The notes under the pieces: model-generated | Database searches by the model: none | The model's input: only the letters and a program-made list of their open reading frames with translations | Told to the model about the DNA's origin: nothing | DNA from: Natrinema ejinorense | GTDB taxonomy: Archaea; Halobacteriota; Halobacteria; Halobacteriales; Natrialbaceae | Reading direction: 5' to 3' | Assembly (NCBI RefSeq): GCF_002494345.1 | Contig: NZ_NXNI01000001.1 | Location: forward strand, 2,728,001-2,792,000 | Length of the DNA: 64,000 bases | Position numbers and translations under genes: made by a program | Part shown: piece by piece, positions 29,693-38,430 of the stretch | Layout of the letters: every line of letters starts with the position of its first letter | How positions within the stretch are numbered: the first letter of the stretch is position 1

Positions 29693-31644
29693 GAGTCGGT
29701 CGCATCCGTCGACGCGGCCTCGAGGGCGATTTCGACGCGGCTCCCGCCGAGCGTTGACTGTGCAAAGGAGACGGTGCCGCCGTAGCTGTCGACCATCCAC
29801 CGAACCAGCCAGAGGCCGAGTCCGCTGCTATGGGTGAGCTGTGTGATGTCGCTCTCGCCGGTGATGACGCCGATTTCCGCGGGCGGAATGCCGGGGCCGT
29901 CGTCGGAGACCGAGAGCCGAACCCGATCGCCCTCCCGAACGGCAGCGGCATCGATGGTCGGTTCGGGTCCCGTGTGTCGAACTGCGTTCTCGAGGAGGTT
30001 GTCGACGACGAGCCTCAATCCGGGATCGGCCCAGGCTCGGCAGTCGCCACGCGTCGTGACCGTGAGGGTACCGTCGTCGATATCGGCCTCGTCGATGGCG
30101 ACTTCGAGGACGTCGGCGACGTCGATCGGCTGGAGGTCGCTGTCCCGGTCCAGCGCGTACTGGATCGCGCGCGTCTTCTCGCTGGTACGGGCGAGATCGG
30201 TCGCGGTCTCCCGGAGCGTGTCCGCGGCGGTCGCGAGCTCCGGATGGTCGAGTCGCTCACACAGGAGTTCGGCGTAGCCGATGACGACGGTGAGATCGTT
30301 TCGGAGGTTGTGTCGGAGGACCCGGTTGAGAACCTGGAGGTACTGTTCGCGCTCTTTTCGCTGCGTGATGTCCCTGACGACGCTGACGATCCCACGAAAC
30401 GTCTCGGGCTCGATCTCCGCCTCGTCGCGGGCTAACAGCGACCACTCGATCTCGACGGGAAACCGCTCGCCGTCGGCGGTGACGTAGGTCGCCTCGAAGG
30501 GAGCGTTGTCACGCTGTGGCTCCGCGAGCAGTTCATCGACGCGCTCTACTGCACGCTCGTACGATTCGTCGTCGAAAAGGAGCGAGACGGGTTCGCCGAT
30601 GAGCTGTTCGCCGTCGTATCCCAGCCGCTCGGCGAGCGGGTCGGTCACTAGTGTCAATCGCCCGTCCGTATCGACCGCGTACACCATCCCTTCGAGGGTC
30701 TCGAGGACCTGTTCGTAGCGCATGAGTTCCTCGCGGCGGTTGGATCGCTCGAGTGCGGCAGCCGCGCTGGCGGTCAACAGCTGTGCGAGCTCGACGTGGT
30801 AGTCGTCGAAGGCACAGCTGATCGGCGAGCCGACGTTGAGGACGCCGAGGGTGCCTATCGGAACGCACATCGTACTGCGGAACAGCTCGGTCGCCCACTG
30901 TGCCCCGGACGAGGGAGGCGGCCCGTCGTCGATGACGACCGGCTCCGAGTTGCGAAACGCCTCTCCCATCGCGCTCTCGTGGATCCCGACGCGTTTGCGT
31001 TCGTCGAACAGTTCCCTAATGGGATCGGATGCGCCGGTCAAGACGAGCGCCGCCGTGTCCGCATCGAAGAGCCGAACGGTAACGACGTCGAACCCGAGAA
31101 CCCGCTCGGCGGCGTCGACGACGATATCTGCGACGGCCACACGGGACTCACAGGAAAACAACGCTCGCGTCGTCTCGAGCAGTTCGGTGACGACGGCCGC
31201 ATGGCGGGGGCCGACGATCGCATCGCTGGGAGTGATGTACCCGCCAGCAGGGTGTTCGCGATCGGGTGACGTGGGGTCGGTCGGTCCGATTGCGAGCGGC
31301 TCGGGCGACAACGCTACGACGCGATCGACGAGCGTTGCGTCGGTTGTCCGGACCAGATACTCGGTCGCCCCGGCACGCGTTGCCGCGGCCGCAGCGGTTC
31401 CGTCCGGCCGCTCCGTCGTGTAAACGATCGGGACAGACGGTGCGGCCTCGCGGATCGCCGCGACGGTGTCGACGCGATTGGCCTCGGTTCCGTCGACGAC
31501 GACACAACTCACGGCGGTCGCTTCGAGGGAGTCGACGGCCGCCGTTCGATCACGCACTGCGACCACGTCGAACGCGACCGCGAGATCGCGCGGCGGCGTC
31601 GAGTCGCCGCCGACGAAGACGACACGCTGGCCTGAGCGGCTCAC
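29686..31644 (-). CDS. Hybrid GAF/PAS sensor histidine kinase with receiver-like N-terminus
   Basis: 652-aa kinase starting with GTG. Order of domains: a degenerate receiver-like fold (1-120; VVVDGTEA keeps an Asp but the usual N-terminal acidic pair is replaced by VFVGGDS), a GAF domain (about 165-300), a PAS domain (about 305-440, ending VSVVRDITQRKERE), then H-box VLRHNLRNDLTVV and ATPase motifs DNLLENAVRHTG, DDGPGIP and SSGLGLWLVRW. The RHNLRND H-box is the common haloarchaeal type. Its stop codon lies in repeat family B copy 1. Confidence 0.92.
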   Translation of the reverse strand: MSRSGQRVVFVGGDSTPPRDLAVAFDVVAVRDRTAAVDSLEATAVSCVVVDGTEANRVDTVAAIREAAPSVPIVYTTERPDGTAAAAATRAGATEYLVRTTDATLVDRVVALSPEPLAIGPTDPTSPDREHPAGGYITPSDAIVGPRHAAVVTELLETTRALFSCESRVAVADIVVDAAERVLGFDVVTVRLFDADTAALVLTGASDPIRELFDERKRVGIHESAMGEAFRNSEPVVIDDGPPPSSGAQWATELFRSTMCVPIGTLGVLNVGSPISCAFDDYHVELAQLLTASAAAALERSNRREELMRYEQVLETLEGMVYAVDTDGRLTLVTDPLAERLGYDGEQLIGEPVSLLFDDESYERAVERVDELLAEPQRDNAPFEATYVTADGERFPVEIEWSLLARDEAEIEPETFRGIVSVVRDITQRKEREQYLQVLNRVLRHNLRNDLTVVIGYAELLCERLDHPELATAADTLRETATDLARTSEKTRAIQYALDRDSDLQPIDVADVLEVAIDEADIDDGTLTVTTRGDCRAWADPGLRLVVDNLLENAVRHTGPEPTIDAAAVREGDRVRLSVSDDGPGIPPAEIGVITGESDITQLTHSSGLGLWLVRWMVDSYGGTVSFAQSTLGGSRVEIALEAASTDATDSA

Positions 31645-31721
31645 TGACAGACCAACGGAGGTAGCCGGTGGTGATTAATGTTACGACGGGTGAGACGTCG
31701 CCGTCAGGACCGCACAGAAAG

Positions 31722-32156
31722 CTACGCGATCGGTTCCTCGAGATGAGCCCAGCCGATCGCATCAAGGACGACGATTCGATCGTCGTACTGGACGTAGACG
31801 CCGTTGTACTCGTCGTCGTCGGCGTCGTAGTAGGGTAACGTCTGTCGGATGCGGTCGACGATAGACCAGGCGCCATCGCGCTCGAGCGTGACGTGTTCCC
31901 ACTCGTCGCGTGCGCTGTTGTGAATCGCGCGGTCGAGTGCTCGCCGCGCGCCGGGAATCTCGCCGAGGCGTTGTGCGGATGCGTCGATCACTGTCGCGTC
32001 CGCCGGGACGTCTTCCGGAACGATGACGCGTGCGCCGAGGTTTGCCTTCGATCGCGATGTGCGGGCCGCTGACTGTTCCGATCGGAGGACGTAGCCAGCC
32101 ACGGCAGCCATCCCTACCGCGAGAAGCGACAGGGCCAGATCTTTACCCCTAACCAT
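31722..32156 (-). CDS. Haloarchaeal hypothetical protein with N-terminal membrane helix
   Basis: 144-aa protein. Residues 6-22 (LALSLLAVGMAAVAGYV) form one membrane helix or uncleaved signal. The rest is soluble, with VIDASAQRLGEIPGARRALD and YNGVYVQYDDRIVVLDAIGW. I do not recognise the family beyond its typical haloarchaeal composition. The ATG at 32156 directly precedes the hydrophobic segment and has an upstream AT-rich stretch (ttactgtaagat on the minus strand). Function unknown. Confidence 0.7.
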   Translation of the reverse strand: MVRGKDLALSLLAVGMAAVAGYVLRSEQSAARTSRSKANLGARVIVPEDVPADATVIDASAQRLGEIPGARRALDRAIHNSARDEWEHVTLERDGAWSIVDRIRQTLPYYDADDDEYNGVYVQYDDRIVVLDAIGWAHLEEPIA

Positions 32157-32252
32157 TACCGACTATCTTACAGTAACTGACTAAGTATCTTTCGCAAGAA
32201 TGTTGATTTCGAACGGGTTCGGCGTCGAAAAACCGGACAGCCGTCTTGCATG

Positions 32253-32717
32253 TCACAGGAGGAGGCCGACGTTGGCCGAGAGCAGGCCTGCAACGACTAA
32301 CAGTGCGATCGCCGTAACGGCTGCCGCCCGAAACATCGGCAGCGAATCGCGAGCCGGCTCTCGAATTTTCTTCCCGGTGAGCCCGGTTTCGAACCGCTTT
32401 GCGCCGATCTCGACGAGCGCGGTCAGGATCAACCAGAGCGCGACCATCGCGACGACCAGCCGACCGTTGGTCGTCCCGAAGAGCGACCCGAACGTGTAGG
32501 CATTCCCAGCGAGGTGGCCGCCCGAAAGCAAGAGAACGACCGAACTCACCCGCGAAATCGTCGTCAACTTCCCCGAGATAACCTCGAGCGGGTGGGTCGT
32601 GTTGAACGCGCCGTCGCGTGCCAACGGCAAAACGACGGCAGCAACGAAGCAGACACTGCCGGCCCAGAGGGCCGCAACGACCAGGTGTATCGTTCGAGCG
32701 GCGAGCACGTCGACCAT
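32253..32717 (-). CDS. CopD-like four-helix membrane protein
   Basis: 154-aa integral membrane protein with four helices (about 10-32, 58-74, 84-103, 128-150). The start ARTIHLVVAALWAGSVCFVA and the mid-part THPLEVISGKLTTISRVSSV resemble the CopD/YcnJ-type copper-resistance membrane domain, with conserved His11 and a charged loop. Haloarchaeal members are annotated only as transporters. No copper chaperone gene is adjacent, so a metal role is tentative. Confidence 0.72.
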   Translation of the reverse strand: MVDVLAARTIHLVVAALWAGSVCFVAAVVLPLARDGAFNTTHPLEVISGKLTTISRVSSVVLLLSGGHLAGNAYTFGSLFGTTNGRLVVAMVALWLILTALVEIGAKRFETGLTGKKIREPARDSLPMFRAAAVTAIALLVVAGLLSANVGLLL

Positions 32718-32801
32718 ACGGGGTCGCTTGGCGAGCGGGCGTATCAGCGTTCCGACTTCCAGCCGAGAGACAGTCGCCGTAACCGACGGGTCGGCCCACA
32801 G

Positions 32802-33353
32802 TCAATCGAGCCAGTCTGGCGTCCAGGCAACCAGGCGACGACGGAACAGTGCGTAGACCACCGAGACGGCGAGGCTACCGATGATAACGGCAGTGAGCCA
32901 GCCCTCGAAGACGACGAGGGCCGGTATTCCGAGCGCAGTGCCGAGGGCGGCGTCTTCCGGGGCGCCATCGTAGCGAATCCATCGCCGTGGTCGAATCCAG
33001 CGCCCGCGGACGTGGTCGTAGACCGCACGCTCGGTCCGCTCGTTCCACGGGTCCATTTCGGGGCCGCCGCCGACCGCGTCGCTCACAGCGTGTAGCCAGG
33101 CGGTCCCGGCAAAGGCAGCGACGGCGAGGGTCGTACTCGAGGGAACGACGGCGGCGACGACGACGGCGGGGCCGGCGACTGCGAGCCCGCCGACCGGAAA
33201 GTGAAGCGTCCGCCGGTGTGTCCCGACGAGATCGAAATCGGGAGCCAGTCCGCCGAGAATCGCACCGACCGCGAGCGCGACCGCGAACTCGGGAGCGACG
33301 TATGCGACCGGCGCGACGACCGCGAGCCCGGCGAACACGTGTGTAGTCGCCAT
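32802..33353 (-). CDS. Membrane-bound metal-dependent hydrolase (YdjM/DUF457)
   Basis: 183-aa polytopic protein of the YdjM/DUF457 family: MATTHVFAGLAVV at the start (His6 conserved), GAILGGLAPDFDLVGTHRRT with the Pro-Asp and His-Arg metal-site residues, and AWLHAVSDAVGG with a third His-x3-Asp. It is predicted to be a membrane hydrolase of unknown substrate. Two adjacent ATGs (33356, 33353) are possible; the upstream extension to 33431 is basic and unlikely. Confidence 0.82.
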   Translation of the reverse strand: MATTHVFAGLAVVAPVAYVAPEFAVALAVGAILGGLAPDFDLVGTHRRTLHFPVGGLAVAGPAVVVAAVVPSSTTLAVAAFAGTAWLHAVSDAVGGGPEMDPWNERTERAVYDHVRGRWIRPRRWIRYDGAPEDAALGTALGIPALVVFEGWLTAVIIGSLAVSVVYALFRRRLVAWTPDWLD

Positions 33354-33450
33354 CATCGTCTCGAGCGTATGACGGCGCCGAGCAAAACGATACGTGAACC
33401 GGTGACCGACGGACGAAGGATTATGTGTCACTGGCCCGAATCGTCTGCCG

Positions 33451-33648
33451 ATGCCATCACTCGAGCCACCGTGTCTTCGATCGGAACACGCCTCGCGCGG
33501 CGCGGCCGAGGGGGCGAAACTGGGCAGGAAAGTCGGCGGCGTCGCCGGACCTGCCGGCGGTGCCGTCGGGGCCGGCGTGGGCGCAGCGGGCGGCTACCTC
33601 GCTGGCACGGCGCGCGATCGGGTCGAATCGGTACTGAAACCGTTCTGA
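33451..33648 (+). CDS. Small glycine-zipper protein
   Basis: 65-aa protein whose core GRKVGGVAGPAGGAVGAGVG and following AAGGYLAGTA is a classic glycine zipper, able to pack as helical hairpins in a membrane. The first 20 residues contain an unusual Cys and look less constrained, so the true start could be an internal codon. It fits between divergent and downstream genes without overlap. Function unknown; similar short proteins are common in haloarchaea. Confidence 0.5.
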   Translation: MPSLEPPCLRSEHASRGAAEGAKLGRKVGGVAGPAGGAVGAGVGAAGGYLAGTARDRVESVLKPF

Positions 33649-33721
33649 GTAGCGGGGTCGACGCCCTCGAGCCGGAGCGGCTATCAGGAGCTATAAATTC
33701 CTCCTCCGGTTCCAGCCACGT

Positions 33722-34702
33722 ATGGACAGCTACGAGCTACTCACGCGAAACGCCGAGGAGGTCGTCACCGACGAGGAGGTCCGCGACCTCGCGGAGGATC
33801 CCGCGGGGAAACGCGCCTACGTCGGCTACGAACCCTCCGGCGTGCTCCACCTCGGCCACCTCCTGACGGCGAACAAGCTCATCGATCTTCAGGACGCGGG
33901 GATGGAGGTCGTCATCCTGCTCGCGGACGTTCACGCTTACCTCAACGAGAAGGGGACCTTCGAGGAGATCCGGGAGACCGCCGAGCAGATGAAAGCCCAG
34001 TTCCTCGCCTACGGGCTCGACGAGGACAACGCCGAGTTCGTCTACGGCTCCGAGTTCCAACTCGAGGAGGAGTACACGCTCGATCTCCACCACCTCGAGC
34101 GCGAGACGACGATGAACCGCGCCCAGCGTGCGATGGCCGAGATCCAGGGCGACGAGACGGCCAAGGTGAGTCACCTCGTCTACCCGTTGATGCAGACCTT
34201 GGACATCGAGTACCTCGATCTCGATCTGGCGGTCGGTGGGTTAGACCAGCGCAAGGTCCACATGCTCGCCCGCGAGAAGCTGCCCGACCTCGAGTACGAG
34301 GTCCGCCCCGCGCTTCACACGCCGATCGTCGCCGACCTCACCAGCGGCGAGGGGAAGATGTCCTCGAGTGAGGGGATCACGATTTCGATGGAAGACTCGA
34401 CCGCGGACCTCGAGGAGAAGGTCAACGCGGCGTTCTGTCCGCCGACGCGGGACCCCGAGGGCGACCTCGAGAACCCCGTTCTCGAACTCTTCGAGTACCA
34501 CGTCTTCCCGCGATTCGACGAGATCGTCGTCGAGCGACCCGAGAAGTACGGCGGCGACCTGACCTACGAGGAGTACGAGGCGCTGGCCGCGGACCTCGAG
34601 TCGGGCGAGCTCCATCCCGCCGACGCGAAGGGGACCCTCGCGACCTACCTCGACGAACTGATCGCGCCGGGCCGTGAGAAGCTACGCGAGATTCGAGACT
34701 AA
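33722..34702 (+). CDS. tyrS: Tyrosyl-tRNA synthetase
   Basis: 326-aa class I synthetase, archaeal/eukaryotic type, charging tRNA-Tyr. The HIGH-like motif is HLGH (43-46) after YVGYEPSGVL, the tyrosine-pocket segment is QTLDIEYLDLDLAVGGLDQR, and the KMSKS-like loop is GKMSSSEG. It lacks the bacterial C-terminal S4 domain, as expected. The TATA-like ctataaattc at 33691-33700 is centred about 26 nt before the ATG, giving a leaderless mRNA. Confidence 0.96.
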   Translation: MDSYELLTRNAEEVVTDEEVRDLAEDPAGKRAYVGYEPSGVLHLGHLLTANKLIDLQDAGMEVVILLADVHAYLNEKGTFEEIRETAEQMKAQFLAYGLDEDNAEFVYGSEFQLEEEYTLDLHHLERETTMNRAQRAMAEIQGDETAKVSHLVYPLMQTLDIEYLDLDLAVGGLDQRKVHMLAREKLPDLEYEVRPALHTPIVADLTSGEGKMSSSEGITISMEDSTADLEEKVNAAFCPPTRDPEGDLENPVLELFEYHVFPRFDEIVVERPEKYGGDLTYEEYEALAADLESGELHPADAKGTLATYLDELIAPGREKLREIRD

Positions 34703-34728
34703 CCGGTCGGTCCCCTCGACGCTCGAGG

Positions 34729-35439
34729 TTACTCGACGAAGACGCGTTCGTCGTCGGTATCGAGGAGGAGACTGAATATTGTTCCTTCGACGGCCCGGAG
34801 ATGCTGTGAGAAGGTCGCGAGCGTGATATCCAGTTTGTCGGCGAGTTCGGTCGCCTCGTGTTTCCGCGGCCAGTCGTAGTAGCCGTTCATGTATGCGACC
34901 AGAAACACCTCTCGCTGCCTGTCAGTGAGCGAATCGATAACGGTCTGTTTGAAGTCGTGGTGGGCAAAGAGCGGCGTCGATTGCTGTCGGCTGTAGCAGT
35001 CGTCGACGGTCGCGGTCGGATGCTCCCGTCCGAACCGATCGACGAGTTCGGCGGCCTCTGTCCGTGAGGAGACTTCTGCGACGATACGGCCGGTACCGCT
35101 GTCCGCCTCGACGAGCCGCGGGATCGCCCCGAAATCGACGACGGTTATCGCGACACAGCGGTCCCGGACGTGGAACTGCAACCGACCGCCGTCGTCGTGT
35201 CGCGCGACCAGGTGTGCATCGACCCCGTCGGTCCGGTCGATCCTGTCCAGGATTCGCTCCGGCGGGGCACCGTTCAGGGTGAAGTATTCGACGAACCCGT
35301 CGTCCGAATGCGGAAAGAGCACTTCGAGATCGAGCCGGCAGTTCTCGGCCTGCGACGCGTCGATAAACGGGTACGACGGATCGTAAACGCGAAACTCGAC
35401 TTCGACGGCGTTTTTCGGCCGACGGCCTCCGCGTTTCAT
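34729..35439 (-). CDS. Bat-type HTH-10 transcriptional regulator
   Basis: 236-aa haloarchaeal regulator. The N-terminal 150 residues form the Bat-associated sensor-like domain (VEVEFRVYDPSYPFIDAS..., HVRDRCVAITVVD, VAEVSSRTEAAELVDRFG). The C-terminus is the HTH-10 module: LTDRQREVFLVAYMNGYYDW and RKHEATELADKLDITLATFS. Relatives activate bacteriorhodopsin or metabolic genes, but the target here is unknown. It converges on tyrS. Confidence 0.88.
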   Translation of the reverse strand: MKRGGRRPKNAVEVEFRVYDPSYPFIDASQAENCRLDLEVLFPHSDDGFVEYFTLNGAPPERILDRIDRTDGVDAHLVARHDDGGRLQFHVRDRCVAITVVDFGAIPRLVEADSGTGRIVAEVSSRTEAAELVDRFGREHPTATVDDCYSRQQSTPLFAHHDFKQTVIDSLTDRQREVFLVAYMNGYYDWPRKHEATELADKLDITLATFSQHLRAVEGTIFSLLLDTDDERVFVE

Positions 35440-35620
35440 ACGAGACTATTGACTCCACAGCACTGGCCCGTTTCCCCTTGGATAGCAAGGGCAGACGCTC
35501 GGTATTCGGAGACGGTACTTCGCTTCTGCGAACGGTGACACCGCGTCTCGGCTCCGTCACTGATGCCGTTTCACCGCCGCTCGCCGATGGATTGACGATC
35601 CTCCCGCCCGAGATCGTGGT

Positions 35621-36760
35621 ATGTCGTTTCACCTCACTGCGGAGCAACGAGCGATCCGCGACGCGGTCCGGGCGTTCGGGGATGCAGAGATCCGGCCAGT
35701 CGCCGCGGAGTACGAAGCCGAACACCGCTATCCGTCCGAATTGCTCGCGGCAGCGGCCGACCTCGACCTCGTCGCACCCCACGTTCCCGAGGCGTACGGC
35801 GGCGCGGGGATGGACCCGATTGCGACGATCATCGTCACCGAGGAACTCTGGCGCGCAGATCCCGGCGTCGGCGGCTCGATCGCCGCAGCGGACTTCGGTA
35901 CCGGGATGCTCGTCGAGTACGGCGACGACTGGATGTGCGAGGAGTGGCTGCCGCGGGTTACCGCGGGTGAGACGCCGATCGCGACCGGGATTTCCGAACC
36001 CGCACACGGGTCGAACGTTGCGGGAATGGAAACGCGCGCCAGGAAAGACGGGACCGAGTGGGTGATCGACGGGGGGAAGATGTGGATCACCAACGGCACC
36101 GTCGCCGAGGTGGCGATCGTCATGGCCAAAACGTCGCCCGAGAAGGGCCACAACGGAATCACCGCGTTCCTCACCCCAACGGATGTCGACGGCTACGAGG
36201 CGACCGCGATCACGAACAAACTCGGGATCAAGGCACAGGATACCGCCGAGATCGTCCTCGATGGCCTCCGCGTCCCCGAGGCAAACGTCGTCGGCGAGGT
36301 CGACGAGGGGTTCTACCAGCTCATGCGTTTTTTCGCACCCGCTCGCGCCGACGTCGCTGCTCAGGCGACCGGCGTGGCACAGGCCGCTCTCGAGGAAGCG
36401 ATCGCCTACGCACAGGAGCGCGAACAGTTCGACCAACCGATCTCGGAGTTTCAGGCGATCCGGCACAAGATCGCCGAGATGGCGACGAACGTCGAGGCGG
36501 CGCGGTCGCTCGCCTATCGGGCGGGGGCCGCCCTCGAGTCGGGCGACGACGACCGCGCGACGCGGCTCGCCTCGATGGCGAAACTGTTCGCGAGCGAGCG
36601 GGCCGTCGACGTCACCGACGAGGCGCTACAGGTACACGGCGGTGCGGGCTACGTCTCGGATCACCCGGTCGAGCGCTTCTACCGGGACGCCCGGATCACG
36701 AAGATCTACGACGGGACGAGCGAGATCCAGAAGAACATCATCGCCGATCAGTTGCTATAG
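35621..36760 (+). CDS. Acyl-CoA dehydrogenase family protein
   Basis: 379-aa flavoprotein that oxidises acyl-CoA to enoyl-CoA. Family landmarks: ATGISEPAHGSN and EWVIDGGKMWITNGTVAEVA (FAD/substrate), REQFDQPISEFQAIRHKIAE, LQVHGGAGYVSDHPVERFYR and C-terminal ITKIYDGTSEIQKNIIADQL. At the position of the usual catalytic Glu (YEGT) it has Asp (YDGT). The last codons and TAG overlap the left arm of hairpin repeat family A copy 3. The substrate is not predictable. Confidence 0.93.
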   Translation: MSFHLTAEQRAIRDAVRAFGDAEIRPVAAEYEAEHRYPSELLAAAADLDLVAPHVPEAYGGAGMDPIATIIVTEELWRADPGVGGSIAAADFGTGMLVEYGDDWMCEEWLPRVTAGETPIATGISEPAHGSNVAGMETRARKDGTEWVIDGGKMWITNGTVAEVAIVMAKTSPEKGHNGITAFLTPTDVDGYEATAITNKLGIKAQDTAEIVLDGLRVPEANVVGEVDEGFYQLMRFFAPARADVAAQATGVAQAALEEAIAYAQEREQFDQPISEFQAIRHKIAEMATNVEAARSLAYRAGAALESGDDDRATRLASMAKLFASERAVDVTDEALQVHGGAGYVSDHPVERFYRDARITKIYDGTSEIQKNIIADQLL

Positions 36761-36839
36761 TAGCAACTGAAACGATTTACACACTGATCGCAACGCTGTC
36801 GTGCGATCAGGTGTGCAATGACTTTCAGTTGCTACTATA
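36756..36839. repeat. Palindromic hairpin repeat, family A copy 3
   Basis: 84 nt with perfect 17-nt terminal inverted repeats (tatagtagcaactgaaa at 36756-36772 and its complement at 36823-36839). The inner stem is tgatcgca/tgcgatca, extended by cacac/gtgtg with one bulged G, around acgctgtcg. The left arm provides the TAG stop of the acyl-CoA dehydrogenase. The rest of the 313-bp gap to birA shows no gene. Confidence 0.9.
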
Positions 36840-37073
36840 TAGACGCACAGCAATACGGCCGAGGCCGTCAGAACCCGACCGTGGCGATGTGTGCGGACGG
36901 CGCTCTCCGAGTCACAGAGTCGCCGCGAGCGTGGTTCGCCCGTGTGGCGTTTGGATTACGACCGGCAAAAGCCGAGGGACCGGCAGCCAAACCGGGACGG
37001 GAGGCTGGGAACAGTGGGCTCGAGATCGATCGAACCCCGCCGATTGAAGTACGGGCGGGCCCCTTGCGAGGCT

Positions 37074-38012
37074 ATGAACGAGACGCGACGAGCGATCCTC
37101 AAGTCACTCGCGGACGGTCCGGTGTCCGGACCCGAACTGGCCGACTCGCTCGATATTTCGCGGGCGGCCGTCTGGAAGCACATCGAGGGGCTTCGCGAGT
37201 CGGAGTTCGAGATCGAGAGCGGGGCCAACGGGTACGAACTCACGGCCGTCGACGCCTACAACGCCCCGGCGATCGAGTTCGAACTCGAGGCACCGTTTTC
37301 GATCGACTACCACGACTCCGTGGGAAGTACGAACGACCGCGCGCGGGAACTCGCGAACGAGGGAGAAACGGACGTCGCCGTCGTCGCGAACGAACAGACC
37401 GGCAGTCGCGGCCGCCTCGACCGCGAGTGGTCCGCACCATCGGGCGGCGTCTGGGTGAGTGTCGTAACGCGGCCGACTATCACACCCGCCCGAGCGCCGC
37501 TGTACACGCTCGCAGCGGCGGTCGCGATCGCGACGGTTGCGCGAGAAGCCGGCGTCGACGCCCGGATCAAGTGGCCAAACGACGTGATCGTCCCGGTCGG
37601 CGAGGACGGAGACTACCGGAAGCTCGCGGGGATTCTCACGGAGATGGAAGGCCAGACCGATCGGGTGGACTGGCTCGTTCCCGGTATCGGTGTCAACGCG
37701 AACCTCGATTCCGACGGGCTCCCCGAGGGTGCGACCAGCATCCGCGACGAGGCCGGCGACATCGATCGCCGCCACTTCGTCCAGCGGCTCCTCGAGGAGT
37801 TCGATCGGTACCGGACCGATCTCGAGACGGTCGTCCCCGCGTGGCGCGAACTGGCGCTGACGCTCGGCCAGCGCGTGCGGGTCGACCGTTCCGAGGGCGA
37901 GGTCGTCGGCGAGGCGGTCGACGTAACGGATTCCGGCGCGCTCGTCATCGAGACCGACGACGAGCGGGTGACTGTCTCGGCGGGCGACTGCGAACACCTG
38001 CGTCCCGTCTGA
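37074..38012 (+). CDS. birA: BirA: biotin repressor and biotin-protein ligase
   Basis: 312-aa bifunctional BirA. The N-terminal HTH (ILKSLADGPVSGPELADSLD, RAAVWKHIEGLRESEFEIES) binds DNA. The catalytic core has DSVGSTNDRARELA, QTGSRGRLDREWSAPSGGVW (the GRGRxxRxWxS-like biotin/AMP loop) and IKWPNDVIV, and a short C-terminal domain ends the protein. It attaches biotin to carboxylases and likely represses biotin uptake genes; bioYMN lies about 15 kb away. A long in-frame upstream extension is out of family, so ATG 37074 is used. Confidence 0.94.
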   Translation: MNETRRAILKSLADGPVSGPELADSLDISRAAVWKHIEGLRESEFEIESGANGYELTAVDAYNAPAIEFELEAPFSIDYHDSVGSTNDRARELANEGETDVAVVANEQTGSRGRLDREWSAPSGGVWVSVVTRPTITPARAPLYTLAAAVAIATVAREAGVDARIKWPNDVIVPVGEDGDYRKLAGILTEMEGQTDRVDWLVPGIGVNANLDSDGLPEGATSIRDEAGDIDRRHFVQRLLEEFDRYRTDLETVVPAWRELALTLGQRVRVDRSEGEVVGEAVDVTDSGALVIETDDERVTVSAGDCEHLRPV

Positions 38013-38052
38013 GCGGCGAGACGAACGCAGGGCGTGGCGGATGGACCGTCGC

Positions 38053-38430
38053 TCAGACGCCGAGGAGGATCGAACTGGCGGCTGCGGCGACGACCCACCC
38101 TGCACCCACCCACGACAGCACGAAAAACGCCTCGCGAGCACCGGCCTCCGTCCAGCCGGAGCTGACCTCGAGTCGGTCCTTCATCCCCTCGATGGTTCTC
38201 CCGAGACCGACCGCCGTCGACCACGCGGTGACGCCGAACCCGAGAACGAGCGCGCCGAGTGCGAACGCCGTGTCGGTCGCGGCTCGCGGCGACCAGATCG
38301 TCAGCAGCGCGAGCGAGACGGCGACACCGACGACGCCGCCGACGGCAGCCCAGCGAGCAGCAGCGACCACGAGCGCGCGAGTGCGCTCGAGGAGGGGCTC
38401 CGAGGGGACGCGAGAATCAGTCGACGGCAT
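38053..38430 (-). CDS. Haloarchaeal membrane protein downstream of dppC
   Basis: 125-aa protein with three hydrophobic helices (about 20-44, 52-73, 100-122). The loop WSTAVGLGRTIEGMKDRLEV between helices 2 and 3 is charged. Its ATG lies inside the end of dppC (14-nt overlap), so it is the last gene of the dipeptide operon. I do not recognise a functional family; a transporter accessory role is only suggested by position. Confidence 0.72.
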   Translation of the reverse strand: MPSTDSRVPSEPLLERTRALVVAAARWAAVGGVVGVAVSLALLTIWSPRAATDTAFALGALVLGFGVTAWSTAVGLGRTIEGMKDRLEVSSGWTEAGAREAFFVLSWVGAGWVVAAAASSILLGV

